A DNA stretch of 64,000 nt from Streptomyces sp. NBS 14/10. GTDB taxonomy: Bacteria > Actinomycetota > Actinomycetes > Streptomycetales > Streptomycetaceae. The DNA lies in NCBI RefSeq assembly GCF_002224125.1, contig NZ_NCSM01000004.1, forward strand, positions 1 through 64,000, given 5' to 3'. Made by a program: the position numbers and the translations under genes. The notes beneath the pieces are model-generated. The model made no database searches. It had not been told where the DNA came from and saw only the letters and a list, made by a program, of their open reading frames with translations. The first letter of the stretch is position 1; each line of letters begins with the position of its first letter. Shown here in pieces: positions 43,326-52,252 of the stretch.

Positions 43326-44429
43326 ATGGAGACGGAGCTGAGCAACAGGCTGGGCATCGAGCACGCCATCTTCGGCTTCACGCCGTTCCCCGCCGTGGCC
43401 GCCGCGATCACCCGGGCCGGCGGGTTCGGCGTGCTCGGCGCGGTCCGCTACGGGGCGGCGGACGAGCTGGCGCGCGACCTCGACTGGATGCAGGAGCACA
43501 CCGACGGCAAGCCGTACGGCGTCGATGTCGTCATGCCCGCGAAGAAGGTCGAAGGGGTGACCGAGGCGGACATCGAGGCGATGATCCCCGAAGGGCACCG
43601 CCGGTTCGTCCAGGAGACCCTGGCCAAGCACGGCGTACCCGAGCTCGCCGAGGGCGAGGCCTCCGGCTGGCGGATCACCGGCTGGCTGGAGCACGTCGCC
43701 CGCAGCCAGCTGGACGTCGCCTTCGACTACCCCGTCAAGCTTCTGGCCAACGCCCTCGGCTCACCGCCCCCCGATGTCGTCGAGCGCGCCCACGGCCACG
43801 GCATCCTCGTCGCCGCCCTCGCGGGCAGCGCGCGCCACGCGCTCCACCACAAGGACGCGGGGCTCGACATCGTGGTCGCGCAGGGCTACGAGGCGGGCGG
43901 CCACACCGGCGAGATCGCGTCCATGGTGCTCACCCCGGAGGTGGTACGGGCGGTGGACCCGCTGCCCGTGCTCGCGGCCGGCGGCATCGGCAGCGGCGAA
44001 CAGATCGCCGCCGGGCTCGCGCTCGGCGCACAGGGCGTCTGGCTCGGCTCCATCTGGCTCACCACCGACGAGGCCGCGCTCACGTCGCCCGCGCTCACCC
44101 AGAAGCTGCTCGCGGCCGGGTCCGGCGACACCGTCCGCTCCCGAGCCCTCACCGGCAAGCCCGCCCGGCAGCTGCGCACCGAGTGGACCGACGCCTGGGA
44201 GGCCCCCGAGGGCCCGGACCCGCTGCCGATGCCGCTGCAGGGCCTGCTGGTGGCCGAGGCCGTCTCGCGCATCCAGAAGTACGAGGTGGAGCCGCTGCTC
44301 GGCACGCCGGTCGGGCAGATCGTCGGCCGGATGGACAGCAAACGCCCGGTGCAGGCCGTCTTCGACGATCTGACCCGCGGCTTCGAGCTCGCCATCGACC
44401 GCGTCAACCGTATCGCCGGCCGGGCCTGA
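43326..44429 (+). CDS. nitronate monooxygenase-family flavin oxidoreductase
   Basis: About 367 aa FMN-dependent TIM-barrel enzyme of the 2-nitropropane dioxygenase-like family. The FMN/active-site segment is DIVVAQGYEAGGHTGEIAS, with PVLAAGGIGSGEQIAAGLALGAQGVWLGSIWL. Members near CoA ligases and thiolases often act as acyl-CoA or enone reductases in catabolic pathways rather than on nitronates (IpdC of steroid degradation is one); which applies here is not shown. It is preceded by a 17-bp palindrome and followed after 35 bp by an acyl-CoA synthetase. Confidence 0.88.
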   Translation: METELSNRLGIEHAIFGFTPFPAVAAAITRAGGFGVLGAVRYGAADELARDLDWMQEHTDGKPYGVDVVMPAKKVEGVTEADIEAMIPEGHRRFVQETLAKHGVPELAEGEASGWRITGWLEHVARSQLDVAFDYPVKLLANALGSPPPDVVERAHGHGILVAALAGSARHALHHKDAGLDIVVAQGYEAGGHTGEIASMVLTPEVVRAVDPLPVLAAGGIGSGEQIAAGLALGAQGVWLGSIWLTTDEAALTSPALTQKLLAAGSGDTVRSRALTGKPARQLRTEWTDAWEAPEGPDPLPMPLQGLLVAEAVSRIQKYEVEPLLGTPVGQIVGRMDSKRPVQAVFDDLTRGFELAIDRVNRIAGRA

Positions 44430-44464
44430 GCCCACGGCGACAGATGGAGGACCGGAGGACCGCC

Positions 44465-46024
44465 ATGTCCCGTACACCCAACGGCTTCTGGGCCCAGGCC
44501 GCGCTCGAACCCGACCGCACCGTCCTGATCGCCCCGGACGGCGAGGAGTGGACCGCCGCCCGGCTGCACGCCGCCTGCAACCAGCTCATCGGCGGGCTGC
44601 GCGCCGCGGGGCTGCGGCGGGGCGACGCCTTCGCGGTGGTGCTGCCCAACGGCGTCGAGTTCTTCACCGCCGCGCTCGCCGCCACCCAGGCCGGGCTCTA
44701 TCTGGTGCCCGTCAACCACCACCTGGTCGGCCCCGAGATCGCCTGGATCGTCTCCGACTCCGGCGCCAAGGTGCTGATCGCCCATGAACGCTTCGGCGAA
44801 CAGGCCACCCTGGCCGCCGACGAGGCCGGGCTGCCGGCCACCCATCGCTACGCGGTCGGCGAGGTCGCCGGCTTCCGCCCGTACGCCGAACTGCTGGCGG
44901 GTCAGTCCGATCAGCCGCCCGCCGACCGCGAGGTGGGCTGGGTGATGAACTACACCTCCGGTACGACGGGCCGCCCGCGCGGCATCCGGCGCGCGCTGCC
45001 CGGTGTCCTCCCCGAGAACGCCCATCTCGGCGGTTTTCTGCGCTTCTTCGGCATCAAACCCCGCGACGAGGAGCCCGACAACGTCCATCTGGTGTGCTCA
45101 CCGCTCTACCACACCGCGGTGCTCCAGTTCGCCTCCTCCTCCCTGCACATCGGCCACCGGCTGGTCCTCATGGACAAGTGGACGCCCGAGGAGATGCTGC
45201 GCCTCATCGACGCGTACCGCTGTACGCACACCCATATGGTCCCCACCCAGTTCCACCGGCTGCTGGCGCTACCCGAAGAGATCAGGGGGCGCTACGACGT
45301 GTCCTCGATGCGCCACGCCATCCACGGGGCCGCACCCTGCCCCGACCACGTCAAACGCGCCATGATCGACTGGTGGGGCGGCTGCGTCGAGGAGTACTAC
45401 GCGGCCAGCGAGGGCGGCGGCGCCTTCGCCACCGCCGAGGACTGGCTCAAGAAGCCGGGGACGGTCGGCAAGCCCTGGCCGATCAGCGAACTGGCCATCT
45501 TCGACGACGACGCCAACCGGCTCCCGGCCGGTGAACTCGGCACCGTCTACATGCGGATGAGCACCGGCGGCTTCGCCTACCACAAGGACGAGGCCAAGAC
45601 CCGCAAGAACCGCATCGGTGACTTCTTCACGGTCGGCGACCTCGGCCTGCTCGACGAGGACGGCTATCTCTACCTCCGCGACCGCAAGATCGACCTGATC
45701 ATCTCCGGCGGCGTCAATATCTACCCGGCCGAGATCGAGGCCGAACTCCTCACCCATCCCGCCGTCGCCGACGCCGCGGCCTTCGGCATCCCGCACGACG
45801 ACTGGGGCGAGGCGGTCAAGGCGGTCGTGGAGCCCGCCCCGGGGTATGAGCCGGGACCCGAGCTGGAGCGGGAGCTGCTGGACCACTGCGAGGGGCGGCT
45901 GGCCGGATACAAACGCCCCAAGTCGGTGGACTTCGTCGCCGAGATGCCGCGGGACCCCAACGGCAAGCTCTACAAGAGGCGGCTGCGCGAGCCGTATTGG
46001 GAAGGGCGTGAGCGAGCGATGTGA
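44465..46024 (+). CDS. acyl-CoA synthetase (FadD/CaiC type)
   Basis: About 519 aa ANL-superfamily ligase that adenylates a carboxylate and transfers it to CoA. P-loop MNYTSGTTGRPRGIRRAL, motif EEYYAASEGGG, GDLGLLDEDGYLYLRDR, hinge RKIDLIISGGVNIYPAEIE and catalytic PRDPNGKLYKR are all present. ATG 44465 has GGAGG six nt upstream. The acyl specificity is unknown. It is likely co-transcribed with the flavin oxidoreductase under the TCTGAC palindrome. Confidence 0.92.
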   Translation: MSRTPNGFWAQAALEPDRTVLIAPDGEEWTAARLHAACNQLIGGLRAAGLRRGDAFAVVLPNGVEFFTAALAATQAGLYLVPVNHHLVGPEIAWIVSDSGAKVLIAHERFGEQATLAADEAGLPATHRYAVGEVAGFRPYAELLAGQSDQPPADREVGWVMNYTSGTTGRPRGIRRALPGVLPENAHLGGFLRFFGIKPRDEEPDNVHLVCSPLYHTAVLQFASSSLHIGHRLVLMDKWTPEEMLRLIDAYRCTHTHMVPTQFHRLLALPEEIRGRYDVSSMRHAIHGAAPCPDHVKRAMIDWWGGCVEEYYAASEGGGAFATAEDWLKKPGTVGKPWPISELAIFDDDANRLPAGELGTVYMRMSTGGFAYHKDEAKTRKNRIGDFFTVGDLGLLDEDGYLYLRDRKIDLIISGGVNIYPAEIEAELLTHPAVADAAAFGIPHDDWGEAVKAVVEPAPGYEPGPELERELLDHCEGRLAGYKRPKSVDFVAEMPRDPNGKLYKRRLREPYWEGRERAM

Positions 46025-46030
46025 CGCGGG

Positions 46031-46036
46031 TAGCCT
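46031..46036 (+). promoter_or_regulatory. -10 box of a leaderless promoter (alpha/beta hydrolase)
   Basis: TAGCCT ends 7 bp before ATG 46044, with no SD between. Confidence 0.5.
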
Positions 46037-46043
46037 CTGCCCT

Positions 46044-46739
46044 ATGCACACACTTGACACCGTCGAGGTGGACGGGATCGAGCTGGCCTACCGGGTCTGG
46101 GGGGAGCGTGAGGCTCCCCCCGTCCTGCTCTTGGCCGGCCTCGGCGCGGACGGCGTCGACTGGCTGGGAATCGCCCCCGAACTCGCCCGCACCCGGCGGG
46201 TGTACGCGCTCGACCTGCGCGGCCACGGGGCCAGCGACTGGCCCGGGGACTACGCCCTGGAGCGGGTGAGCGACGACATCGTCGGCTTCCTCGCGGCCCT
46301 CGGCCTGCCCCGCGTCTCGGTCGTCGGGCACTCCTACGGGGGCGTGGTCGGCTACCTCCTCGCCCAGCGCCACCCCGGCCTCGTCGAGCGGCTGGTGATC
46401 GAGGACGCCCCGCCGCTGTGGCCCCAGGACCCGCCGCTGGAGGTGCCCGAGCGCCCGGCGGGGCGGCTGGTCTTCGACTGGGCGGTCAAGACCCAGTTCA
46501 CCGAGCAGCGCAACGCGCCCGATCCACGGTGGATCGAAGGGCTCTCCGCGATCACCGCCCCGACCCTGCTCATCGGCGGCGGCCCGGACAGCCATATCCC
46601 GCAGGAGCTGCTGGCCGACATGGTCAAGCGGATACCCGACTGCCGCCTGGTCACCATCGACGCGGGACATCTCGTCCACGAGACGCGCCCCGAGGAGTTC
46701 CTGGCCGAGGTGCGCCCGTTTCTGGAGGCAGGGGAGTGA
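46044..46739 (+). CDS. alpha/beta hydrolase
   Basis: 231 aa alpha/beta-hydrolase fold. Oxyanion region LLLAGLGADGVDW, nucleophile elbow VVGHSYGGVVGY (G-x-S-x-G), Asp in the GGGPDSHIP strand region and C-terminal His in DAGHLVHETRPEEF. It is shorter than typical 260-280 aa members (small cap). The substrate is unknown. It appears leaderless and its stop overlaps the chorismate mutase GTG by 4 bp. Confidence 0.88.
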   Translation: MHTLDTVEVDGIELAYRVWGEREAPPVLLLAGLGADGVDWLGIAPELARTRRVYALDLRGHGASDWPGDYALERVSDDIVGFLAALGLPRVSVVGHSYGGVVGYLLAQRHPGLVERLVIEDAPPLWPQDPPLEVPERPAGRLVFDWAVKTQFTEQRNAPDPRWIEGLSAITAPTLLIGGGPDSHIPQELLADMVKRIPDCRLVTIDAGHLVHETRPEEFLAEVRPFLEAGE

Positions 46740-47407
46740 CGCCGACGCTGAAGGTGCCGATGCCGAAGGGGACGCTGCGCCACGCCCTGACCGCCGTCGC
46801 GGCCCTCGGGCTGCTGGCCTCGGCGGCGCCCGGTGCGGCTGCGGCCGGCGCGGCCGCGGCGGGGGCCGTTTCCGTCGCCGCTCCGGCCTCGGCTTCCGTA
46901 CCGGCGCCTCCGTACGGGCGGCTGCTGCCGATCGCCGACCTGTCCGCCCAGCGGCTGCTGACCGCCGATCAGGTGGCGGCGGCCAAGTGGGGCACGGACA
47001 GCCCCATCGACGACCCCGAGCGGGAGCGGCAGGTGCTGGAGGCGGTGGCCGAACAGGCCCGCGCGCTGGGCGCGGACCCGGAGGCCACCGTACGGATCTT
47101 CCGCGACCAGATCGAGGCCAACAAGCGCGTCCAGCGCGGTCTGTACCACCGATGGGACGCCGACCCCGCCCAGGCGCCCACCGAACGCCCCGACCTCTCC
47201 AAGGTCCGGCTGGAGATCAACCGGATCAACGGCGAGCTGGTCAGGGCCATCGCCGACTCGGCGCGGGCCAGGGCCGAGCCGTCCTGCACGGGCCGGCTGA
47301 CCGTGGCCGCGCTGCGCGTACGCCACGACAGGCGGCTGGACGCGCTGCATTCGGTGGCACTGGAGCGCGCCCTGCCGTCGGTGTGCGCGCCGCCGAACGG
47401 GACCTGA
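46736..47407 (+). CDS. secreted chorismate mutase (AroQ-gamma type)
   Basis: About 223 aa. A Sec signal (ALTAVAALGLLASAAPGAAAA) and an Ala-rich stretch precede the helical AroQ domain: LLPIADLSAQRLLTADQVAAAKWGTDSPIDDPERERQVLEAVAEQARALG and VRIFRDQIEANKRVQRGLYHRW are characteristic. Two Cys near the C-terminus could form a disulfide. Secreted chorismate mutases convert chorismate to prephenate outside the cytoplasm, so a role in Hpg supply is unlikely. GTG 46736 overlaps the hydrolase stop. Confidence 0.88.
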   Translation: MTPTLKVPMPKGTLRHALTAVAALGLLASAAPGAAAAGAAAAGAVSVAAPASASVPAPPYGRLLPIADLSAQRLLTADQVAAAKWGTDSPIDDPERERQVLEAVAEQARALGADPEATVRIFRDQIEANKRVQRGLYHRWDADPAQAPTERPDLSKVRLEINRINGELVRAIADSARARAEPSCTGRLTVAALRVRHDRRLDALHSVALERALPSVCAPPNGT

Positions 47408-47436
47408 CCGCGGCGACCTCCCACGGGGTGCGGGGG

Positions 47437-48501
47437 CTATGCCTCCGCACCCCCGCCGACGGACCAGCTGACGCCGTGGTCCCCCAGGAAGTCGAGGAAC
47501 CCGGCGGCGTCGAAGGCCTGGGCGGAGGCGAGGACCCCCGCGGGCGCGCCGTCGGCGGCGAGCCGTCGGGCCGCCTCGACGGCGATCACGGCGGTGGTGC
47601 CGTACGCGTCGAAACCGCGCACCTCGCCCCGGGCGTGCCGGCCGTCGGCGCCAAGCACCTCCACCGCGAAGGCCCACTGCATCGCCTTGCGCTGCGCGGC
47701 CGTCGGGCCTTCCGGCACCTGCTCGGCCATCTCGGGGGACAGCCGCGTGAAGAGCTCGTACACCTCGCGGGAGGCCATGCCCTCCACCTGCCGGGTGCGC
47801 ACATGGCGGGGCACGGTCACCACCGCGGGCAGCGCGAAGCGCACCACGGGCGTCGGCGCCGACCCGCCGGGCAGCACGATCTCCTTACGGCGGGCGGTCG
47901 CCCGCGGTGACAGCTGCCCGTCCTCGTAGCCGAGACCGCCGTCGAGCAGCGTCTCCCGCAGAGCGCCCATCGAGCGGATGGTGCCCCGCGAGGCGCCGCC
48001 GCTGACGATGTCGACGGCGATGGCGATCTCCTCTGCCTCGCCGCCCACGCGCGCGGCGGTCAAGGCGGTGATCAGGTCGCTCGGGAGGCCGTCGTCGGTG
48101 ACACCGGGGACGACGGCGACCCCGGCGCGCTCGGCGTCCGCGCCGAAGGTGTCGAAGATGTGCCGGATGTAGGGCTGTTCGCCCGTGATGTCGACATAGT
48201 GACTGCCCGCGGCGATGGCGGCGCGTACCACGCCCTCTCCCCACCGGGTGAACGGTCCGGCGCAGTTGACGACGGCGTCGGTGTCGCGGAAAGCGGCGAC
48301 GAGCGCGTCGTGGTCCTCGGCGTCCGCGACCCGTATCTCCGCGACCCCTGTCTCCGCGTCCTGGAATCCGGCCTCCGACGCCGCGGCGCGCAGCCGCTCG
48401 GCGCCGCGCCCCACCAGCACCACGTCGATACCGCGGCGCCGCGCCTCCGCGACCGCGAGCTTGCCGGTGTAACCACTCGCGCCAAAGACGGCGATCTTCA
48501 C
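47437..48501 (-). CDS. saccharopine dehydrogenase-like / trans-acting enoyl reductase
   Basis: About 354 aa NAD(P)-binding protein: IAVFGASGYTGKLAVAEARRRGIDVVLVGR Rossmann motif, DAVVNCAGPF, SHYVDITGEQPYIRHIFD. This pattern belongs to the saccharopine dehydrogenase-like/trans-acting enoyl reductase family; the substrate is unknown. GTG 48501 has GAGGAG six nt upstream. It is divergent from the AraC-type gene at 48635 (133-bp shared region), making that regulator a plausible controller. Confidence 0.88.
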   Translation of the reverse strand: MKIAVFGASGYTGKLAVAEARRRGIDVVLVGRGAERLRAAASEAGFQDAETGVAEIRVADAEDHDALVAAFRDTDAVVNCAGPFTRWGEGVVRAAIAAGSHYVDITGEQPYIRHIFDTFGADAERAGVAVVPGVTDDGLPSDLITALTAARVGGEAEEIAIAVDIVSGGASRGTIRSMGALRETLLDGGLGYEDGQLSPRATARRKEIVLPGGSAPTPVVRFALPAVVTVPRHVRTRQVEGMASREVYELFTRLSPEMAEQVPEGPTAAQRKAMQWAFAVEVLGADGRHARGEVRGFDAYGTTAVIAVEAARRLAADGAPAGVLASAQAFDAAGFLDFLGDHGVSWSVGGGAEA

Positions 48502-48634
48502 AAGGTTCTCCTCTGGGTGTGCCTTCTGGCTTGTGATCCACCGTAGGAAGACCCGGAGAGATTCCCGATGCCTCACCGTATTCGGAACATGTCCGTTCGT
48601 CTCGCATGTGGCGCGGCCCCGATATGGTGCGCGC

Positions 48635-49639
48635 GTGGATGTCCTCAGCGACGCGATCACCTCCATGCGTACCGGGCGGCCCCATGCGGGGCGCACGGAG
48701 CAGCACGGCTCCTGGGGCGTGCGCTTCCCCGACTCCGAGGGCGCGGGCTTCCATGTCGTGCTCCAGGGGACGTGCTGGATGCTGCCGAGCGACGGCGAGC
48801 CGATCGCGCTGGGCCCGGGGGACGTCGTGTTCATGCCGCACGGGCGCGGACACGGCCTCGCGGACAGCCCCCACACCCCACTGGCCGCGTTCCGAGGCTC
48901 CCTCCCGGGTCCCTTCGCCGAAGACGCCGCTTCCGCAGACGCCGCCTCCCCGGACACCGACGGGGCCGCCGACGCAGGCGCGGATCGGCGTCCGCGCCCG
49001 GACACGCTGTTGCTCTGCGGCGCCTATTTCCTCGACAGGGCCCGGCCGCACCCCCTCCTCGGCGAGCTGCCCCAAGCCCTCCACATCCCGGCCCGGCTCG
49101 GCCGCCACCCCGAGCTGCGCTCGGCCGTCGAACTGCTGGGCGGCGAGCTGGAGCGGGCGCGCCCCGGCACGAGCGCAGTGCTGACCTCACTGCTCGACAT
49201 GCTGCTGCTGTACGTGCTGCGCGCCTGGTACGAGGAGCGGTCCGGCCATATGAGCACCGGCTGGGCCGCCGCCCTGCACGACCGCGCCGTCTCCGAGGCG
49301 CTGCGCGCCATCCACCGCGACCCCGCCCACCCCTGGACCGTCGAGACGCTGGGACAGGCCGCGGGGCTGTCCCGGGCGGCGTTCGCCCGGCGCTTCACGG
49401 CGCTCGCCGGGCAGCCGCCGCTCGCCTATCTGACCTGGTGGCGGATGACGGTGGCGGCCCGGCTGCTGCGAGAGTCGGAGCTGCCGCTGCGCGCGGTGGC
49501 CGAACGGACCGGATACGCCTCGGAATTCGCCTTCGCCAAGGCGTTCAAGCGGGAGTACGGAGTCGCGCCCGGCGGCTACCGGCGGCACGGTCAGGAGTCG
49601 GCGGGGGCGCTCGCCGCGACCTCCCTCGCCCAGCGGTAG
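48635..49639 (+). CDS. AraC-family transcriptional regulator
   Basis: About 334 aa. The N-terminal cupin-type effector domain (GTCWMLPSDGEPIALGPGDVVFMPHGRGHGL) precedes two helix-turn-helix motifs: WTVETLGQAAGLSRAAFARRFTALAG and LPLRAVAERTGYASEFAFAKAFKREYGVAPGGYRR. GTG 48635 appears leaderless, with TATGGT 6 bp upstream. It converges on the CoA ligase and overlaps its 3' end by 49 bp. It probably regulates the divergent reductase gene, as is common for this gene pair. Confidence 0.92.
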   Translation: MDVLSDAITSMRTGRPHAGRTEQHGSWGVRFPDSEGAGFHVVLQGTCWMLPSDGEPIALGPGDVVFMPHGRGHGLADSPHTPLAAFRGSLPGPFAEDAASADAASPDTDGAADAGADRRPRPDTLLLCGAYFLDRARPHPLLGELPQALHIPARLGRHPELRSAVELLGGELERARPGTSAVLTSLLDMLLLYVLRAWYEERSGHMSTGWAAALHDRAVSEALRAIHRDPAHPWTVETLGQAAGLSRAAFARRFTALAGQPPLAYLTWWRMTVAARLLRESELPLRAVAERTGYASEFAFAKAFKREYGVAPGGYRRHGQESAGALAATSLAQR

Positions 49640-51225
49640 TCCGCCTTGCCGCTGGGCGAGCGCTGGATGTGGTCGCTGAAGACGACCGTACGCGGGATCT
49701 TGTAGCCCGCGAGCCGGGTGCGGCAGTGCGCCCGTACGGCGTCGGCGGTCAGCGGCGCCGCGCCCTCGCGGGGCTGGACGACGGCCGCGACGCGGCTGCC
49801 CCAGCGCTCGTCCGGTACGCCCGCCACCAGCGCGTCGTACACGTCCGGATGGGCCTTCAGCGCCTGCTCGACCTCCTCCGGATAGACCTTCTCGCCGCCG
49901 GTGTTGATGCACTGCGAGCCGCGCCCGAGGACCGTGATCACGCCGTCCTCGTCGACCGTGCCCATGTCGCCGAGCAGCACCCAGCGCTCGCCGTCCGCCT
50001 CGAAGAACGTCTCGGCGGTTTTCTTCGGGTCGTTGTAGTAGCCGAGCGGCACATGGCCGCGCTGGGCGATGCGGCCGGGCTCGCCTGGCGCCACGGGCTG
50101 GTACGTCGCCGGGTCGACCACCGAGGTACGGGCGTTGACGTGCAGGCGGAACCCCTTCTGGGGGCCGGCGTCCTCGGTGGCGGTGCCGTTGAAACCGGAC
50201 TCCGAGGAGCCGAAGTTGTTCAGCAGCATGGTGTGCGGCGCCAGCGCGGCGAACTGGGCCCGTACCGTGTCCGACAGCACCGCGCCCGAGCTGCTGACGC
50301 TGAACAGCGAGGAGCAGTCGGTGTCCTTGAGCGGGCCGGACAGGGCGTCCACCAGGGGGCGCAGCATCGCGTCGCCCACCAGCGAGACGCTGGTGACCTT
50401 CTCCTTCTCGATCGTGCGCAGCACGTCTTCGGGCGCGAATTTACGGTGGATGACCACCTTCTGACCGAAGTTGAAGCCGATGAAGGCGGTGAGCGTGGAG
50501 GTGCCGTGCATCAGCGGCGGGGTGGGAAAGAACACCAGGCCCTCGCCGCCCGCCGCCACCCGCTCCGCCAGCTCCTCCGGCCGGTCGACCGGCCGGCCGG
50601 TCGGCGCGCCGCCGCCGAGCCCGGAGAAGAACAGGTCCTCCTGCCGCCACAGCACGCCCTTGGGCATGCCCGTGGTGCCCCCGGTGTAGATGATGAACCG
50701 GTCGTCGGCCGAGCGCGCCGGGAAGTCGCGCTCGGGCGAACCCGAGGTCTCGGCCTCCTCGAAGGGCACGGGCGCGGGTTCGGGGGTGGGGCCGTCCCCG
50801 GCCGGCGCGCCGACCCGGATGAGATGGCGCAGGGTGTCGGTGCGGGGGAGCGCGGCGGCCACCCGGTCGCCGAACTCCGCGTCGTACACCAGCGCCGCCA
50901 GGTTGGCATCCCGGTAGAGGTAGATCAGCTCTTCTTCGACATAGCGGTAGTTGACGTTCACCGGCACGGCCCGGATCTTCAGACAGGCGAGGGAGGTCTG
51001 CAGATACTCGACGCCGTTGTACAGATGCAGGCCGACGTGTTCGCCCGGCGCGATGCCGGCGGTGTCCCGCAGATGGTGAGCGAGCCGGTTGGCGGCCGCG
51101 TCGAGCTGCGCGTAGCTCAGCCTCCGCTCGGCCCCGGTGCCGGGGTGGTCGATATACACCAGCGCCTCTCTGTCGGGCACCGTGTCGACGATCGACTCGA
51201 ACAGGTCGGCAAGGTTGTACTCCAC
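49591..51225 (-). CDS. acyl-CoA synthetase (FadD type)
   Basis: 544 aa ANL ligase. P-loop IIYTGGTTGMPKGVLWRQED, motif LLNNFGSSESGFNG, GDMGTVDEDGVITVLGRGSQCINTGGEKVYPEEVE, C-terminal Lys region RSPSGKADYRW. This variant (I-Y-T-G-G-T-T-G-x-P-K-G-V) is typical of actinobacterial ligases for sterol or bulky acids such as FadD17/FadD19 relatives. It is divergent from the enoyl-CoA hydratase gene, sharing a region with a TCTGA palindrome and a KstR-like site. Confidence 0.92.
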   Translation of the reverse strand: MEYNLADLFESIVDTVPDREALVYIDHPGTGAERRLSYAQLDAAANRLAHHLRDTAGIAPGEHVGLHLYNGVEYLQTSLACLKIRAVPVNVNYRYVEEELIYLYRDANLAALVYDAEFGDRVAAALPRTDTLRHLIRVGAPAGDGPTPEPAPVPFEEAETSGSPERDFPARSADDRFIIYTGGTTGMPKGVLWRQEDLFFSGLGGGAPTGRPVDRPEELAERVAAGGEGLVFFPTPPLMHGTSTLTAFIGFNFGQKVVIHRKFAPEDVLRTIEKEKVTSVSLVGDAMLRPLVDALSGPLKDTDCSSLFSVSSSGAVLSDTVRAQFAALAPHTMLLNNFGSSESGFNGTATEDAGPQKGFRLHVNARTSVVDPATYQPVAPGEPGRIAQRGHVPLGYYNDPKKTAETFFEADGERWVLLGDMGTVDEDGVITVLGRGSQCINTGGEKVYPEEVEQALKAHPDVYDALVAGVPDERWGSRVAAVVQPREGAAPLTADAVRAHCRTRLAGYKIPRTVVFSDHIQRSPSGKADYRWAREVAASAPADS

Positions 51226-51306
51226 GGCTCCTCCTGACCTGACACCGGGCGGCCTTGGCGGTCATTGGAGCGCCGTCAGGAAGAGATGTGAAGGCGCATG
51301 GCCAAT

Positions 51307-51329
51307 AAATCTGACTGAGCATCAGATTT
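51307..51329. promoter_or_regulatory. palindromic operator between divergent fadD and echA
   Basis: AAATCTGA-CTGAGCA-TCAGATTT has perfect 8-bp arms. Its 17-bp core (51310-51326) matches the palindrome at 43267-43283 in 13 of 17 positions (TCTGACnnnGCnTCAGA). Confidence 0.7.
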
Positions 51330-51353
51330 CTCTTGAAGTCGTCCGGCACCTCC

Positions 51354-51367
51354 TGCAACCTGTTCTA
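51354..51367. promoter_or_regulatory. KstR-like operator upstream of enoyl-CoA hydratase
   Basis: TGCAACCTGTTCTA fits TnnAACnnGTTnnA, 21 bp before GTG 51389. It shares TGnAACnnGTTCTA with the site at 34491. Confidence 0.55.
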
Positions 51368-51388
51368 GGTCGAGACGGGAGGACTGCC

Positions 51389-52195
51389 GTGACAAGCGGG
51401 ACAGAACACCTGACGGTGGAGCGCGTCGGCGCGACGCTGGTGCTCACCCTGAACCGTCCGGAGGCCAAGAACGCGCTCTCGCTGCCGATGCTGGTCGGCC
51501 TCCACGACGGCTGGGCACAGGCCGACGAGGACGACGACATCCGGTCGGTGGTGCTCACCGGGGCCGGCGGGGTCTTCTGCGCGGGCATGGACCTCAAGGC
51601 CCTGGCGGGCGGCGACGGGATGGCGGGACAGCACTACCGGGACCGGCTCGAGGCCGACCCCGATCTGCACTGGAAGGCGATGCTCCGGCATCACCGGCCG
51701 CGTAAACCGGTGATCGCCGCCGTCGAAGGCCACTGTGTCGCGGGCGGCACCGAAATCCTCCAGGGCACCGACATCCGCGTCGCGGGCCACGGCGCCACCT
51801 TCGGACTCTTCGAGGTCAGGCGCGGTTTGTTCCCCATCGGCGGCTCCACCGTCCGCCTGGCCCGCCAGGTCCCGCGCACCCACGCGCTGGAGATGCTGCT
51901 GACCGGACGGCCGTACACCGCCGAGGAAGCCGAGCGGATCGGGCTGATCGGCCGGGTCGTACCCGACGGCACGGCTCTGGAGACCGCCCTGGAGATCGCC
52001 GAGCTGATCAACGCCAACGGCCCGCTCGCCGTCGAGGCCGTGAAGGCGTCCGTGTACGAGACGGCGGAGATGACCGAAGCCGACGGCCTGAAGTCCGAAC
52101 TCGAACGCGGCTGGCCCATCTTCGCCACCGCCGACGCGAAGGAGGGTTCGAAGGCCTTCGCGGAGAAGCGACCGCCGGTCTACCGACGGGCCTGA
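51389..52195 (+). CDS. enoyl-CoA hydratase / crotonase family
   Basis: About 268 aa crotonase-fold enzyme that hydrates 2-enoyl-CoA. RPEAKNALSLPMLVGL, the oxyanion-hole segment GAGGVFCAGMDLKAL and PVIAAVEGHCVAGGTEILQGTDIRVAG are present; VRRGLFPIGGS replaces the usual GLxPGxGG. GTG 51389 has GGGAGGA six nt upstream. It starts the operon echA-DUF35-thiolase-thiolase (gaps of 57, -4 and 52 bp). Confidence 0.92.
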   Translation: MTSGTEHLTVERVGATLVLTLNRPEAKNALSLPMLVGLHDGWAQADEDDDIRSVVLTGAGGVFCAGMDLKALAGGDGMAGQHYRDRLEADPDLHWKAMLRHHRPRKPVIAAVEGHCVAGGTEILQGTDIRVAGHGATFGLFEVRRGLFPIGGSTVRLARQVPRTHALEMLLTGRPYTAEEAERIGLIGRVVPDGTALETALEIAELINANGPLAVEAVKASVYETAEMTEADGLKSELERGWPIFATADAKEGSKAFAEKRPPVYRRA

Positions 52196-52252
52196 ACACC
52201 CACCTCGCGAGCGCACCACCCCCACCCGGCCGCGACGAAGGAGAGGCACACG

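Noticed and set aside
46736..47407. Chorismate mutase as the source of prephenate for Hpg
   Set aside because: It has a Sec signal peptide and is about 39 kb from the Hpg genes in an unrelated operon, so it should not feed cytoplasmic 4-hydroxyphenylpyruvate.
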